Origin: Streptomyces sp. ISL-43
GTDB taxonomy: Bacteria > Actinomycetota > Actinomycetes > Streptomycetales > Streptomycetaceae
NCBI RefSeq assembly: GCF_018614195.1
Contig: NZ_JAGGOT010000002.1
Coordinates: forward strand, 366,230-430,229
Direction: 5' to 3'
Length of the DNA stretch: 64,000 bases
Below, in pieces: positions 28,694 to 39,171 of this stretch. The position numbers and the translations under genes were made by a program. The notes under the pieces are model-generated. The model did no database searches and was not told the origin of the DNA. It was given only the letters and a program-made list of their open reading frames with translations. The stretch's first letter is position 1. Each line of letters opens with the position of its first letter.

Positions 28694-29328
28694 GCCCCCA
28701 CCCCCTCGGCACGAGCGGAAGCTCCCGATGTACCCGCTTCGGCGGACCCGGCGGCCTCACCCTTCGACACGGCGACCTGGCGGACCGTGCCGGGAGCCGC
28801 CCCGGTCACCAGCCCGCGGTAGTAGTCGGTGTCGTCGGCGCCCGGGAAGATCGAGTGTGGAGCCTCGACCATGCCCTCGGTCAGCCCGGCGAGCAGCTGC
28901 TCCTTGGTGTAGATGAGCGATTCGCGGCTGGAGTCGGCCAGTTCGAACTCGTTCGTCATGGTCAGGGCCCTGGTCGGGCACGCCTCGACGCACAGCCCGC
29001 ACAGGATGCAGCGGGCGTAGTTGATCTGGTAAACGGCGCCGTACCGCTCACCCGGGGAGTAGCGCTCCTCCTCGGTGTTGTCCGCGCCCTCGACGTAGAT
29101 CGCGTCGGCGGGACAGGCCCAGGCGCACAGCTCGCACCCGATGCACTTCTCCAGACCGTCCGGGTGGCGGTTGAGCTGGTGCCGCCCGTGGAAGCGCGGA
29201 GCGGTGGTCTTGTGCTGCTCCGGGTACTGCTCGGTGAGGCGCTTCTTGAACATGGCCTTGAAGGTCACGCCGAAGCCGGCCACCGGGTTCTGCCACTTCT
29301 CGCCCTCGGCGTCAGACTTGTCAGACAT
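28690..29328 (-). CDS. nuoI: NADH-quinone oxidoreductase subunit I (two 4Fe-4S clusters)
   Basis: Peripheral iron-sulfur subunit, 212 aa from the ATG at 29328, which overlaps the nuoH end by eight bases (ATGTCTGA). Two ferredoxin motifs carry clusters N6a and N6b: [12 protein letters not shown] and [12 protein letters not shown]. They pass electrons from NuoG to NuoB. The C-terminal 45 residues are an Ala/Gly/Ser-rich tail not found in short homologues. A further in-frame start 66 bases upstream (29394) would lie inside nuoH and is not favoured. Confidence 0.95.
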   Translation of the reverse strand: MSDKSDAEGEKWQNPVAGFGVTFKAMFKKRLTEQYPEQHKTTAPRFHGRHQLNRHPDGLEKCIGCELCAWACPADAIYVEGADNTEEERYSPGERYGAVYQINYARCILCGLCVEACPTRALTMTNEFELADSSRESLIYTKEQLLAGLTEGMVEAPHSIFPGADDTDYYRGLVTGAAPGTVRQVAVSKGEAAGSAEAGTSGASARAEGVGA

Positions 29329-30691
29329 TCTCAGCACCCTCCTCTCGGTCACTGTCAGTATTCGCCGCGCCACTGACAATGAGCTCCCGCTCACTGCGAG
29401 GCCGCCTGCGCGGTACGGGTGCCAGGTGCTGGCCGGGCTTGGGCGGTACGGGGAATCCGCCCGCCAGCGGGTCGAAGGGCGCCCCGGCCGCGGCCTGTTC
29501 GGCGTCCGCGAGGGCCGCCTTCTCCTGCTTGTCGCGGAAGAGGTCCACGACGAAGGACAGCAGCAGGACCGCGATGACCCCGCCGCCGACGTAGAGCACG
29601 ATCTGGGTGAAGTCGTAGTTCTCGTTGCGCAGCGCCCGGACGGTGGCGACCAGCATCAGCCAGACCACCGAGACCGGGATCAGCACCTTCCAGCCGAGCT
29701 TCATCAGCTGGTCGTAGCGCACGCGCGGGAGCGTGCCGCGCAGCCAGATGAAGAAGAACAGCAGCAGCTGGACCTTGAGGACGAACCAGAGCATCGGCCA
29801 CCAGCCGTGGTTGGCGCCCTCCCAGTACGTGGAGATCGGCGCCGGGGCCCGCCAGCCGCCCAGGAACAGGGTGACCGAGACCGCCGAGACGGTGACCATG
29901 TTGACGTACTCGGCCAGCATGAACAGCGCGAACTTGATGGAGGAGTACTCGGTGTTGAAGCCGCCGACGAGGTCGCCCTCGGACTCCGGCATGTCGAAGG
30001 GGGCGCGGTTCGTCTCGCCGACCATCGTGATGACGTAGATGATGAAGGAGACCGGCAGCAGGACGATGTACCAGCGGTCCGCCTGGGCCTCGACGATCGC
30101 CGAGGTCGACATCGACCCGGAGTAGAGGAAGACCGAGGCGAAGGCCGCGCCCATCGCGATCTCGTAGGAGATCATCTGCGCGCAGGCGCGCAGGCCGCCG
30201 AGGAGCGGGTACGTGGAGCCCGACGACCAGCCCGCCAGCACGATGCCGTAGATGCCGACCGAGGCCACCGCGAGGATGTAGAGCATCGCGATCGGCAGGT
30301 CGGTCAGCTGCATCGTCGTGCGCTGGCCGAAGATGGAGACCTCGTTGCCCGACGGGCCGAAGGGGATCACCGCGATGGCCATGAAGGCCGGGATGGCCGC
30401 GATGATCGGGGCGAGGACGTAGACGACCTTGTCGGCCCGCTTGACGATGAGGTCTTCCTTCAGCATGAGCTTCACGCCGTCGGCGAGCGACTGGAGCATG
30501 CCCCAGGGGCCGTGCCGGTTGGGGCCGATGCGCAGCTGCATCCAGGCGACGACCTTGCGCTCCCACACGATGGAGAAGAGCACGGTCACCATCAGGAAGG
30601 CGAAGCAGAACACCGCCTTGACGACGACGAGCCACCAGACGTCCCTGCCGAACAGGGAGAGGTCTTCGGCAGCGATCTGAACGGTGTTCAC
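29321..30691 (-). CDS. nuoH: NADH-quinone oxidoreductase subunit H
   Basis: Membrane subunit that forms the quinone chamber with NuoB and NuoD, 456 aa from the GTG at 30691, which overlaps the nuoG stop (GTGA). Family motifs include [19 protein letters not shown] near the N-terminus, the [25 protein letters not shown] stretch and [24 protein letters not shown]. The same reading frame stays open far upstream over nuoG, but that part is a shadow. The hydrophilic C-terminal tail of about 60 residues is longer than in E. coli. Confidence 0.95.
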   Translation of the reverse strand: MNTVQIAAEDLSLFGRDVWWLVVVKAVFCFAFLMVTVLFSIVWERKVVAWMQLRIGPNRHGPWGMLQSLADGVKLMLKEDLIVKRADKVVYVLAPIIAAIPAFMAIAVIPFGPSGNEVSIFGQRTTMQLTDLPIAMLYILAVASVGIYGIVLAGWSSGSTYPLLGGLRACAQMISYEIAMGAAFASVFLYSGSMSTSAIVEAQADRWYIVLLPVSFIIYVITMVGETNRAPFDMPESEGDLVGGFNTEYSSIKFALFMLAEYVNMVTVSAVSVTLFLGGWRAPAPISTYWEGANHGWWPMLWFVLKVQLLLFFFIWLRGTLPRVRYDQLMKLGWKVLIPVSVVWLMLVATVRALRNENYDFTQIVLYVGGGVIAVLLLSFVVDLFRDKQEKAALADAEQAAAGAPFDPLAGGFPVPPKPGQHLAPVPRRRPRSERELIVSGAANTDSDREEGAENV

Positions 30692-33204
30692 GCGCCCACC
30701 TCCGCAGTGGCGTCGCTGGTGTCGGCGGGAGTGGCCGGGCGGATGCGGACCAGGGCCCCCGGTCGGGCACCGGTGTCGGCGAGGACTCCGGAGCCGGTGG
30801 AGTTCATCGGGAGCCAGACCACCCGGTCGGGCATCTCGGTGATGCGCAGCGGCAGTTCCACGGAGCCGGCCGGGCCGGTCACCGCGAGGACGTCGCCGTT
30901 CTTGACGCCCGTCTCGGCGGCCGTGGCGGCCGAGAGGCGGGCACTGGCCTCGTGCCGGGTGCCGGCCAGGGCCTCGTCGCCGTCCTGCAGGCGGCCCTGG
31001 TCGAGGAGGAGCCGGTGGCCCGCGAGGACCGCCTCGCCCGCTCCCGGCCGGGGCAGCGCCGCGGTGTCCGCGGACTGTTCGGCGGCGCGCTCCCCGGCCC
31101 ACTGGCCGAGCCGGTCGAGCTCGCGGCGTACGGCGTGTACGTCGGGCAGGGCGATCGGCCGGCCGGCGGCGTCGGCCAGCATGTGCAGCACGCGGGAGTC
31201 GGCGGGGGCGAGCCGGCGGGTCATCTGCTCGGGCTTGAGCGCGGCCTCGAACGGCCGGACCCTGCCCTCCCAGTTGATGAACGCGCCGGGCTTCTCGGCG
31301 ACGGCCGCGACGGGCAGGACCACGTCCGCGTGGTCGGTGACCTCGCTGGGCCGCAGTTCCAGCGAGACCACGAAGGCCTCCTGGAGCGCGATCCGGGCGC
31401 GGGCCGGGTCCGGCAGGTCGGTGAGCTCGACGCCCGCGACCAGCAGGGCGGACAGTTCGCGTCCGGCGGCGGCCTCGACGATCTGGCCGGTGTCGCGGCC
31501 GTAGCGGTGCGGCAGCTCGTCCAGGCCCCACGCGGCCGCGACCTCGTCGCGGGCGCGCGGGTCGGTGGAGGGGCGGGCGCCCGGCAGCAGGGACGGCAGC
31601 GCGCCCGCCTCGACGGCGGCCCGCTCTCCGGCCCGCCGCGGGATCCACACCAGCCGGGCCCCGGTCGCGGCGGCCGCCCGTACGGCGGCGGTCAGCGCGC
31701 CGGGAACCCCGGCGAGGCGCTCGCCGACGACGATGACCGCGCCGGGCTTGCGCAGCGCGTCGGCGGCTGCCGCGCCGCCCTCCTCCAGGCCGGTCCGCGA
31801 GGCCAGCGCGTCGAGCCACTCGGGCTCGGTGCCGGGGGCGGCGGCCAGCAGGGTGCCGCCCGCCTTCTCCAGGCCGCGCGTGGCGAACGGCGCGAGGGCG
31901 AAGGTCCGCTGCTTGTGCTTGCGGTGGGCCTTGCGCAGCCGCAGGAAGACGCCGGGGGCCTCCTCCTCGGTCTCGATGCCGACGAGGAGGACGGCCGGGG
32001 CCGCCTCCAGCGAGGCGTTGGTGACGCCGCGGCCGTCGAGGTCCTTGCCGGTGCCGGCGACGGAGGCCGCCAGGAACTCGGCCTCCTCGGCGCTGTGCAC
32101 CCGGGCCCGGAAGTCGATGTCGTTGGTGTCGAGCACGACCCGCGCGAACTTGGCGTAGGCGTACGCGTCCTCGACGGTGAGGCGGCCTCCGGTCAGCACT
32201 CCGGCCCGGCCGCGCGCGCCGGCCAGCCCGGCGGCGGCGGCCTCCAGCGCCTCGGGCCAGCTGGCCGGGGCGAGGACCCCGTCGGTGCCGCGCACCAGCG
32301 GGGTGGTGAGCCGGTCGGGGCGCTGCGCGTAGCGGAACCCGAAGCGGCCCTTGTCGCAGATCCACTCCTCGTTGACCTCGGGGTCCTCCGCGGCCATCCG
32401 GCGCAGCACCTTGCCGCGGCGGTGGTCGGTCCGGGTCGCGCAGCCGCCCGCGCAGTGCTCGCACACGCTCGGGGAGGAGACGAGGTCGAAGGGGCGGGAG
32501 CGGAACCGGTAGGCCGCCGAGGTGAGGGCGCCGACCGGGCAGATCTGGATGGTGTTGCCCGAGAAGTACGACTCGAAGGGGTCGCCCTCGCCGATGCCGA
32601 CCTGCTGGAGCGCTCCGCGCTCCAGGAGCTCGATCATCGGGTCGCCCGCCACCTGGTTGGAGAAGCGGGTGCAGCGCGCGCACAGCACGCACCGCTCGCG
32701 GTCCAGCAGCACCTGCGTGGAGATCGGGACCGGCTTCTCGAACGTGCGCTTCCTGCCCTCGAAGCGGGAGTCGGCCTGCCCGTGCGACATGGCCTGGTTC
32801 TGCAGGGGGCACTCGCCGCCCTTGTCGCAGACCGGGCAGTCGAGCGGGTGGTTGATGAGCAGCAGCTCCATCACACCGCGCTGGGACTTCTCGGCGACCG
32901 GGGAGGTCAGCTGGGTCTTGACGACCATGCCGTCGGTGCAGGTGATGGTGCAGGAGGCCATCGGCTTGCGCTGGCCCTCGACCTCGACGATGCACTGGCG
33001 GCAGGCGCCGACCGGGTCGAGGAGGGGGTGGTCGCAGAACCGGGGGATCTCGATGCCGAGCTGTTCGGCGGCCCGGATGACCAGGGTCCCCTTGGGCACG
33101 GACAGTTCGATGCCGTCGATGGTCAGGGAGACCGTGTTGGCCGGCGTGCCCGGCGTCCCCGCGGCCTCGCCGCCACCGGCGGGGGCGTTCGTGGTGACGG
33201 TCAT
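30688..33204 (-). CDS. nuoG: NADH-quinone oxidoreductase subunit G
   Basis: Large iron-sulfur subunit of the NADH-oxidising arm, 838 aa. N-terminal [2Fe-2S] ligands are in [13 protein letters not shown] and the region before it. The His-Cys cluster N5 is in [15 protein letters not shown] and N4 in [11 protein letters not shown]. The motif CEHCAGGC followed 27 residues later by Cys ([11 protein letters not shown]) matches the extra N7 cluster type. The C-terminal half is a molybdopterin-oxidoreductase-like domain without cofactor ligands. The ATG at 33204 overlaps the nuoF stop (ATGA). An actinobacterial Ala-rich leader precedes [12 protein letters not shown]. Confidence 0.96.
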   Translation of the reverse strand: MTVTTNAPAGGGEAAGTPGTPANTVSLTIDGIELSVPKGTLVIRAAEQLGIEIPRFCDHPLLDPVGACRQCIVEVEGQRKPMASCTITCTDGMVVKTQLTSPVAEKSQRGVMELLLINHPLDCPVCDKGGECPLQNQAMSHGQADSRFEGRKRTFEKPVPISTQVLLDRERCVLCARCTRFSNQVAGDPMIELLERGALQQVGIGEGDPFESYFSGNTIQICPVGALTSAAYRFRSRPFDLVSSPSVCEHCAGGCATRTDHRRGKVLRRMAAEDPEVNEEWICDKGRFGFRYAQRPDRLTTPLVRGTDGVLAPASWPEALEAAAAGLAGARGRAGVLTGGRLTVEDAYAYAKFARVVLDTNDIDFRARVHSAEEAEFLAASVAGTGKDLDGRGVTNASLEAAPAVLLVGIETEEEAPGVFLRLRKAHRKHKQRTFALAPFATRGLEKAGGTLLAAAPGTEPEWLDALASRTGLEEGGAAAADALRKPGAVIVVGERLAGVPGALTAAVRAAAATGARLVWIPRRAGERAAVEAGALPSLLPGARPSTDPRARDEVAAAWGLDELPHRYGRDTGQIVEAAAGRELSALLVAGVELTDLPDPARARIALQEAFVVSLELRPSEVTDHADVVLPVAAVAEKPGAFINWEGRVRPFEAALKPEQMTRRLAPADSRVLHMLADAAGRPIALPDVHAVRRELDRLGQWAGERAAEQSADTAALPRPGAGEAVLAGHRLLLDQGRLQDGDEALAGTRHEASARLSAATAAETGVKNGDVLAVTGPAGSVELPLRITEMPDRVVWLPMNSTGSGVLADTGARPGALVRIRPATPADTSDATAEVGA

Positions 33205-34565
33205 GCGTTCACCTCGGAGTTCTTCTTGGGACCGTCAGCCCAGAGGGTCGACTTCTTGGGGTCGAAGGGGCAGCCCTTGCCCGTGATGTGCTGCTCGTAC
33301 TCCTCGCGGAAGTACTTGAGCGAGGAGAAGATGGGGCTGGCGGCGCCGTCTCCGAGTGCGCAGAACGATTTGCCGTTGATGTTGTCGGCGATGTCGTTCA
33401 ACTTGTCGAGGTCGGACATGACGCCCTTGCCCGCCTCGATGTCGCGGAGCAACTGGACCAGCCAGTACGTGCCTTCGCGGCACGGCGTGCACTTGCCGCA
33501 GGACTCGTGGGCGTAGAACTCGGTCCAGCGGGTCACCGCCCGCACCACGCAGGTCGTCTCGTCGAAGCACTGCAGGGCCTTGGTGCCGAGCATGGATCCG
33601 GCCGCGCCCACGCCCTCGTAGTCCAGCGGGACGTCGAGGTGCTCGTCGGTGAACATGGGGGTGGAGGAGCCGCCCGGGGTCCAGAACTTCAGCCGGTGCC
33701 CGGGCCGCATGCCGCCGCTCATGTCGAGCAGCTGGCGCAGGGTGATCCCGAGCGGGGCCTCGTACTGGCCGGGGCCGACGACGTGGCCCGAGAGCGAATA
33801 CAGCGTGAAGCCGGGTGACTTCTCGGTCCCCATCGCCTTGAACCAGTCCTTGCCCTTGTTCAGGATCGCGGGAACCGAGGCGATGGACTCCACGTTGTTC
33901 ACGACAGTGGGGCAGGCGTAGAGCCCCTCGACGGCAGGGAAGGGAGGACGCAGCCGGGGCTGACCGCGCCGGCCTTCGAGGGAGTCCAGGAGGGCCGTTT
34001 CCTCGCCGCAGATGTACGCGCCCGCCCCCGCGTGCACGGTGATGTCGAGGTTGAGGCCGCTCCCCATGACGTCCTTGCCGAGGTAGCCGGCCTCGTACGC
34101 CTCGCGCACCGCCTCGTGCAGGCGCCGCAGTACCGGCACGACCTCGCCGCGCAGGTAGATGAAGGCGTGCTCCGACCGGATCGCGTAGCAGGCGATGATC
34201 ATTCCCTCGATGAGGGAGTGCGGGTTCGCGAAGAGGAGGGGGATGTCCTTGCAGGTTCCCGGCTCCGACTCGTCCGCGTTCACGACGAGGTAGTGCGGCT
34301 TTCCGTCGCCCTGCGGGATGAACTGCCACTTCATTCCGGTGGGGAAGCCCGCGCCGCCGCGTCCGCGCAGGCCCGAGTCCTTCACGTAGGCGATGAGGTC
34401 GTCCGGAGTCATGGCGAGCGCCTTGCGCAGGCCCTCGTAGCCCTCGTGGCGCCGGTAGGTCTCCAGCGTCCACGACTGCGGCTCGTCCCAGAACGCCGAC
34501 AGCACGGGTGCCAGCAGCTTCTCCGGGCTGGTTCCGTTCTCGTGCATCTCAGCGGTCACCGTCAT
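33201..34565 (-). CDS. nuoF: NADH-quinone oxidoreductase subunit F (NADH/FMN site)
   Basis: NADH-binding flavoprotein subunit, 454 aa. The Gly-rich nucleotide/FMN loop is [16 protein letters not shown], the central region includes [11 protein letters not shown] and [11 protein letters not shown]. Cluster N3 ligands are in [13 protein letters not shown], with the fourth Cys in SFCALGDGA about 40 residues later. The ATG at 34565 shares one base with the nuoE stop (TGATG); the second in-frame ATG (codon 7) is a possible start. Receives hydride from NADH and passes electrons to NuoE and NuoG. Confidence 0.97.
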   Translation of the reverse strand: MTVTAEMHENGTSPEKLLAPVLSAFWDEPQSWTLETYRRHEGYEGLRKALAMTPDDLIAYVKDSGLRGRGGAGFPTGMKWQFIPQGDGKPHYLVVNADESEPGTCKDIPLLFANPHSLIEGMIIACYAIRSEHAFIYLRGEVVPVLRRLHEAVREAYEAGYLGKDVMGSGLNLDITVHAGAGAYICGEETALLDSLEGRRGQPRLRPPFPAVEGLYACPTVVNNVESIASVPAILNKGKDWFKAMGTEKSPGFTLYSLSGHVVGPGQYEAPLGITLRQLLDMSGGMRPGHRLKFWTPGGSSTPMFTDEHLDVPLDYEGVGAAGSMLGTKALQCFDETTCVVRAVTRWTEFYAHESCGKCTPCREGTYWLVQLLRDIEAGKGVMSDLDKLNDIADNINGKSFCALGDGAASPIFSSLKYFREEYEQHITGKGCPFDPKKSTLWADGPKKNSEVNA

Positions 34566-35308
34566 CACTCCCCCTCCTCGGTCGCGGTCTCGGCACGCGG
34601 ACGCACGACCTTGCCGAGCTGCGGGGACTCGCCGCGCGCGAGGCGCAGGCCGATCAGCGAGGCGGGGCCCGCGCCGCCGCTCGCCTCGACGGCGCCGGCG
34701 CGCTCGTCCGGGAAGCCCGCCAGGATCCGGGCGGTCTCCTTGTAGGTGCACAGCGGCGCGCCCCGGGTCGGCTCGACCGGGCGGCCGGCGAGCAGGTCGT
34801 CCACCATGGCCTTGGCGGACTCGGGGGTCTGGTTGTCGAAGAACTCCCAGTTGACCATCACCACGGGGGCGTAGTCGCAGGCCGCGTTGCACTCGATGTG
34901 CTCGAGGGTGACCTTGCCGTCGGGGGTGGTCTCGTTGTTGCCGACCCCGAGGTGCTCCTTGAGCTCGTCGAAGATGGCGTCGCCGCCCATGACCGCGCAC
35001 AGGGTGTTGGTGCAGACCCCGACCTGGTAGTCCCCGGAGGGCTTGCGCCGGTACATCGTGTAGAAGGTCGCCACCGCCGTGACCTCGGCGGTCGTCAGGC
35101 CCAGCACCTCGGCGCAGAAGCGGATGCCGGTGCGCGAGACGTAGCCCTCCTCCGACTGGATGAGGTGGAGCAGCGGCAGCAGCGCGGAGCGGCTGTCGGG
35201 GTAGCGGGCGATGACCTCGGCGGCGTCGGCCGCCAGCCGTTCGCGTACCTCGGCCGGATAGTCGGGGGCGGGCAGCTGGGGCATGCCCAGGCTGACATCG
35301 GAAGTCAT
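34565..35308 (-). CDS. nuoE: NADH-quinone oxidoreductase subunit E ([2Fe-2S] N1a)
   Basis: Thioredoxin-fold [2Fe-2S] subunit, 247 aa from the ATG at 35308, which overlaps the nuoD stop (ATGA). Cluster ligands are visible in [13 protein letters not shown] and [16 protein letters not shown]. The preceding region has a helix-rich [22 protein letters not shown] N-terminus seen as [19 protein letters not shown]. The C-terminal 50 residues are an extra basic, Gly/Ala-rich tail. An open frame further upstream (to 35383) runs antisense-like through nuoD and is not used. Confidence 0.95.
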   Translation of the reverse strand: MTSDVSLGMPQLPAPDYPAEVRERLAADAAEVIARYPDSRSALLPLLHLIQSEEGYVSRTGIRFCAEVLGLTTAEVTAVATFYTMYRRKPSGDYQVGVCTNTLCAVMGGDAIFDELKEHLGVGNNETTPDGKVTLEHIECNAACDYAPVVMVNWEFFDNQTPESAKAMVDDLLAGRPVEPTRGAPLCTYKETARILAGFPDERAGAVEASGGAGPASLIGLRLARGESPQLGKVVRPRAETATEEGE

Positions 35309-36630
35309 CGGTCGACGCCTCCCATCACGGGGTCGATCGAGGCGACGGCGACGATGACGTCGGCGACCTGGCCGCCCTCGCACATCGCTGCCATGGCCTG
35401 CAGGTTGGTGAAGGACGGATCACGGAAGTGGACCCGGTAGGGGCGGGTGCCGCCGTCGGATACGACGTGGACCCCGAGCTCGCCCTTGGGCGACTCGACC
35501 GCCGCGTACGTCTGCCCGGCCGGCACCCGGAAGCCCTCGGTCACCAGCTTGAAGTGGTGGATGAGGGCCTCCATGGAGGTGCCCATGATGTTCCTGATGT
35601 GGTCGAGCGAGTTGCCGAGGCCGTCCGGGCCCATCGCGAGCTGCGCGGGCCAGGCGATCTTCTTGTCGGCGACCATGACCGGGCCCGGCTCCAGCCGGTC
35701 CAGGCACTGCTCGACGATGCGCAGGGACTGGCGCATCTCCTCCAGGCGGATCAGGAAGCGCCCGTAGGAGTCGCAGGACTCGGTGGTCGGCACGTCGAAC
35801 TCGTAGTTCTCGTAGCCGCAGTACGGGTCGGACTTGCGCAGGTCGTGCGGCAGGCCGGCGGAGCGCAGGACCGGGCCGGTGGCGCCGAGCGCCATGCAGC
35901 CGGTGAGGTCGAGGTAGCCGACGTCCTGCATGCGGGCCTTGAAGATGGGGTTGCCGGTGGCGAGCTTGTCGTACTCCGGCAGGTTCTTCCTCAGGGTCTT
36001 CACCAGGTCGCGGAGCTGGTCCACGGCGCCCGGGGGCAGGTCCTGCGCGAGGCCGCCGGGGCGGACGAACGCGTGGTTCATGCGCAGGCCGGTGATCAGC
36101 TCGAAGACGTCGAGGATCAGCTCGCGGTCGCGGAACCCGTAGATCATGATCGTGGTCGCGCCGAGCTCCATGCCGCCGGTGGCGATGCACACCAGGTGGG
36201 AGGAGAGCCGGTTGAGCTCCATAAGCAGCACGCGGATGACGGTGGCGCGGTCCGGGATCTGATCGGTGATGCCGAGCAGCTTCTCGACGCCCAGGCAGTA
36301 CGCCGTCTCGTTGAAGAACGGCGTCAGGTAGTCCATGCGCGTGACGAAGGTGGTGCCCTGCGTCCAGTTCCGGTATTCGAGGTTCTTCTCGATGCCGGTG
36401 TGGAGGTAGCCGATGCCGCAGCGGGCCTCGGTGACCGTCTCGCCGTCGATCTCCAGGATCAGGCGGAGCACTCCGTGGGTGGACGGGTGCTGCGGCCCCA
36501 TGTTGACCACGATGCGCTCGTCGTCCGCGCGGGCCGCGGACCGGACGATCTCGTCCCAGTCGCCGCCGGTGACGGTGTAGACGGTGCCCTCGGTGGTCTC
36601 GCGTGCGGAGGCGTGATTCGAAGTGGACAT
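35305..36630 (-). CDS. nuoD: NADH-quinone oxidoreductase subunit D
   Basis: Quinone-site peripheral subunit, 441 aa, related to the large subunit of NiFe hydrogenases. Motifs are [18 protein letters not shown] (with the quinone-binding His), [14 protein letters not shown], and the C-terminal [16 protein letters not shown]. It ends DPVMGGVDR as in the family. The ATG at 36630 shares a base with the nuoC stop (TGATG). Works with NuoB and NuoH to reduce menaquinone. Confidence 0.97.
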   Translation of the reverse strand: MSTSNHASARETTEGTVYTVTGGDWDEIVRSAARADDERIVVNMGPQHPSTHGVLRLILEIDGETVTEARCGIGYLHTGIEKNLEYRNWTQGTTFVTRMDYLTPFFNETAYCLGVEKLLGITDQIPDRATVIRVLLMELNRLSSHLVCIATGGMELGATTIMIYGFRDRELILDVFELITGLRMNHAFVRPGGLAQDLPPGAVDQLRDLVKTLRKNLPEYDKLATGNPIFKARMQDVGYLDLTGCMALGATGPVLRSAGLPHDLRKSDPYCGYENYEFDVPTTESCDSYGRFLIRLEEMRQSLRIVEQCLDRLEPGPVMVADKKIAWPAQLAMGPDGLGNSLDHIRNIMGTSMEALIHHFKLVTEGFRVPAGQTYAAVESPKGELGVHVVSDGGTRPYRVHFRDPSFTNLQAMAAMCEGGQVADVIVAVASIDPVMGGVDR

Positions 36631-37370
36631 CAGCTGTACGACCTCCGCTGGTCAGGAGCCGGGATCTGGGCGCCCTTGTACTCGATGGGGATGCCGCCGA
36701 GCGGGTAGTCCTTGCGCTGCGGGAAGCCCTGCCAGTCGTCCGGCATCATGATCCGGGTGAGGGCCGGGTGCCCGTCGAAGACCAGGCCGAAGAAGTCGTA
36801 CGTCTCGCGCTCGTGCCAGTCGTTGGTCGGGTAGACGGAGACGATCGAGGGCACGTGCGGGTCGGCGTCCGGTGCGGACACCTCCAGCCGCACGATCCGG
36901 CCGTGGGTGAGCGAGCGCAGGTGGTAGACGGCGTGCAGCTCGCGGCCCTTGTCCCCCGGGAAGTGCACGCCGCTGACGCCGGTGCAGAGCTCGAAGCGCA
37001 GGGCCGGGTCGTCGCGCAGGGTCCTCGCCACGAGCAGGAGGTGCTCGCGGGCGATGTGGAGGGTCAGTTCCGCCCGGTCGACGACGACCTTCTCGATCGC
37101 GTTCTCCGGGACCAGGTCCTGCTCCTCCAGCGCCCCTTCGAGCTCGTCGACGACCTCGTCGAAGTACGAGCCGTACGGGCGGGCGCTCGCGCCGGGCAGG
37201 GCCACGGTGCGCACGAGGCCGCCGTAGCCGCTGGTGTCGCCGCCGCCCGCGGCGCCGAACATGCCCTTGCGGACGCCGATCACATCGGGGCCGCGGACGC
37301 CGCGGGGCGCCGGCACGTTGTTGCCATCGCTGGCGTGGGGGCCGTTCTCCACGGCCGGTTCGTCGCTCAC
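36630..37370 (-). CDS. nuoC: NADH-quinone oxidoreductase subunit C
   Basis: Peripheral subunit C (30-kDa type), 246 aa. The conserved part includes [33 protein letters not shown] and the [15 protein letters not shown] C-terminus. The first 70 or so residues are a Gly/Pro-rich actinobacterial extension without similarity to E. coli NuoC. GTG at 37370 overlaps the nuoB stop (GTGA). Here nuoC and nuoD are separate genes, unlike the fused form in E. coli. Confidence 0.96.
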   Translation of the reverse strand: MSDEPAVENGPHASDGNNVPAPRGVRGPDVIGVRKGMFGAAGGGDTSGYGGLVRTVALPGASARPYGSYFDEVVDELEGALEEQDLVPENAIEKVVVDRAELTLHIAREHLLLVARTLRDDPALRFELCTGVSGVHFPGDKGRELHAVYHLRSLTHGRIVRLEVSAPDADPHVPSIVSVYPTNDWHERETYDFFGLVFDGHPALTRIMMPDDWQGFPQRKDYPLGGIPIEYKGAQIPAPDQRRSYS

Positions 37371-37921
37371 CGCAGGAGCCCCTTCATCTCAATGGTGGGG
37401 AGCGCCTTGAGGGCCGCCTCCTCCGCCTCGCGGGCCGCCTCTTCCCGGTTCACGCCGAGCTTCGATCCCTGGATCTTCTGGTGGAGCTTGAGGATCGCGT
37501 CCAGCAGCATCTCGGGGCGGGGCGGGCAGCCGGGCAGGTAGATGTCCACCGGGACGATGTGGTCGACGCCCTGGACGATCGCGTAGTTATTGAACATTCC
37601 GCCCGAAGACGCACAAACACCCATAGAGATGACCCACTTGGGAGCGGGCATCTGGTCGTACACCTGCCGCAGCACCGGCGCCATCTTCTGGCTGACCCGG
37701 CCCGCGACGATCATCAGGTCGGCCTGCCGTGGGGAGCCGCGGAAGACCTCCATGCCGAAGCGGGCCAGGTCGTACCGGCCCGCTCCGGTGGTCATCATCT
37801 CGATGGCGCAGCAGGCCAGGCCGAAGGTCGCGGGGAAGACGGATGACTTGCGCACCCATCCCGCGGCCTGTTCGACGGTGGTCAGCAGAAAGCCGCTCGG
37901 CAGCTTCTCTTCCAGTCCCAT
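37367..37921 (-). CDS. nuoB: NADH-quinone oxidoreductase subunit B (cluster N2)
   Basis: Subunit carrying the terminal [4Fe-4S] cluster N2, 184 aa. Ligands are the adjacent cysteines in [10 protein letters not shown], Cys in MGVCASSGG and Cys in [36 protein letters not shown] is present as the family central block. It starts 14 bases after nuoA, with the ATG at 37921. Passes electrons to menaquinone at the NuoB-NuoD interface. Confidence 0.97.
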   Translation of the reverse strand: MGLEEKLPSGFLLTTVEQAAGWVRKSSVFPATFGLACCAIEMMTTGAGRYDLARFGMEVFRGSPRQADLMIVAGRVSQKMAPVLRQVYDQMPAPKWVISMGVCASSGGMFNNYAIVQGVDHIVPVDIYLPGCPPRPEMLLDAILKLHQKIQGSKLGVNREEAAREAEEAALKALPTIEMKGLLR

Positions 37922-37935
37922 GGAAATTCAGCCCC

Positions 37936-38295
37936 TCAGTCCCATTCCAGGCCGCCGCGGCGCCACACGTAGGCGTAGGCGACGAAGACGGTGAGCACGA
38001 AGAGGAGCATCTCGACGAGCCCGAAGATCCCCAGCGAGTCGAAGGTGACCGCCCAGGGGTAGAGGAAGACAACCTCGATGTCGAAGACGATGAAGAGCAT
38101 CGCCGTCAGGTAGTACTTGATGGGGAAACGGCCGCCGCCGGCCGGCATGGGAGTGGGCTCGATGCCGCACTCGTAAGCTTCAAGTTTTGCCCGGTTGTAC
38201 CGTTTTGGGCCGATCAGCGTGGCCATGACCACGGAGAAGATCGCAAACCCTGCGCCGAGGGCGCCGAGCACGAGGATGGGCGCGTACGCATTCAC
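37936..38295 (-). CDS. nuoA: NADH-quinone oxidoreductase subunit A (first gene of the nuo operon)
   Basis: Three-helix membrane subunit, 119 aa. It keeps the family motif YECGIEPTPMPAGGGRFP and the acidic helix motif FDIEVVFLYPW, in contrast to the altered version in the second NuoA at the left end of the window. The start is GTG at 38295 with AAGGAG eight bases upstream. It heads the operon nuoA-N (22377-38295, all minus strand, mostly 1-8 base overlaps). A Rex-type operator lies about 106 bases upstream. Confidence 0.96.
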   Translation of the reverse strand: MNAYAPILVLGALGAGFAIFSVVMATLIGPKRYNRAKLEAYECGIEPTPMPAGGGRFPIKYYLTAMLFIVFDIEVVFLYPWAVTFDSLGIFGLVEMLLFVLTVFVAYAYVWRRGGLEWD

Positions 38296-38400
38296 GCTCC
38301 TCGCTCCTTCCAGTCGTCCTTGACCGTTGGACCGCTGTGCCGGCGCCGAGCGCCCCGCCTCGAGAAGATCGCGCTTTGATCGAGCTGATCGAGCACGTGC

Positions 38401-38418
38401 ATGTGAGGCAGTTCACAA
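38401..38418. promoter_or_regulatory. Rex operator upstream of nuoA
   Basis: ATGTGAGGCAGTTCACAA matches the Rex consensus TTGTGA-N6-TCACAA at 11 of 12 fixed positions. On the minus strand it lies just downstream of a TAAGAT -10-like hexamer (38434-38439). Rex represses respiratory genes when NADH is low relative to NAD+, and nuo operons are known Rex targets in Streptomyces. Confidence 0.75.
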
Positions 38419-38875
38419 GCCGGACTGGTGCGCATCTTATGCCTGCTCGTCTGTGATCTGCGACACGGGTTACAACAACGAGTTTGTGATCTCCACCACC
38501 TGACGAACGATCATGAAGTCCGATGAGTGGTGATCTTCATACGCGAAGCATCCACATGATCACCAAAGGTGACATCCACCCCTGTAGCCGCAGGTGGAAG
38601 GCCTGCCGCTCTATCAAACCGTGGCCACTGCATGCAAATTGGCGACGTGGTGCACGTGGTGATAAAGGGATCGGCATCGCCCGGCCGGGGGATCCCCCGC
38701 GTACGGGAGTGGACGCGTGCGCGCGTTCACTAAGTCGAGGGGTGCGGGCATCGGCGGCCGGAAGGCGACCGGGGGCGAGGGGTGAAGAACCGGCGCCGAG
38801 GCGACTGCGACGCGGCTCCGGCCCATCCCCGACGCGGCGGAGATGTGGCGGCGATGTGGCGGCGACTTCACGGTC

Positions 38876-38925
38876 AGGTCACAGCCGGGCCACAGCGTCC
38901 GCATCGCGTGACACTCCTGTGACCT
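38876..38925. repeat. Inverted repeat and paired GTGAC boxes before the NlpC/P60 gene
   Basis: AGGTCACAG (38876-38884) and CTGTGACCT (38917-38925) are perfect 9-bp arms. Within the right part GTGAC occurs twice (38908-38912, 38919-38923) with an 11-base period, the spacing of a tandem response-regulator site. Wall hydrolase genes are often MtrA targets with similar direct repeats; this assignment is tentative. Confidence 0.35.
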
Positions 38926-39171
38926 GCGCCACTCCGGATTCGCGGCGGCGAAAGGGGGCTTGGCCATCTGTGCAGGTGGATGGTAGGCCGAGGATCAATC
39001 CGGACTTATTGCGGATAACCCATGATCACAGCCTCGCGACGGGGTGTCCGATTGGCCCGTTACGGCGTCAATAAGGAGTCCGACGCGCCCGGTTCGCACC
39101 CTTCGCGCACAACTGTGGCGCAGACCACGTTTCTTGAAGGGAACCCTGGCGCCCTGATAGCGGTTGTACCC

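Larger units (their letters stand above)
38296..39171. other. 876-base divergent regulatory region between nuoA and the NlpC/P60 gene
   Basis: No gene is supported. The nuo side (38296-38470) holds the Rex-type operator and a TAAGAT -10-like element. The middle (38470-38700) is AT-richer, with several TGGTGATC/GATCACC repeats and the palindrome CGGGGGATCCCCCG (about 38685-38698). The right side has a 9-bp inverted repeat and paired GTGAC boxes (38876-38925). I looked for a c-di-AMP (ydaO) riboswitch, common before wall hydrolase genes in this group, and did not find its conserved core. Confidence 0.55.

Noticed and set aside
30692..32995. Open frame upstream of nuoH continuing over nuoG
   Set aside because: It is the second frame of nuoG; the nuoH family motif starts only after the GTG at 30691, which overlaps the nuoG stop in the usual coupled way.
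38640..39171. Possible c-di-AMP (ydaO) riboswitch before the NlpC/P60 gene
   Set aside because: The conserved core and pseudoknot sequences typical of the actinobacterial riboswitch were not found.
39022..39171. In-frame 50-residue extension of the NlpC/P60 protein
   Set aside because: It would place a hydrophilic stretch before the signal peptide; the ATG at 39172 starts a normal basic n-region.
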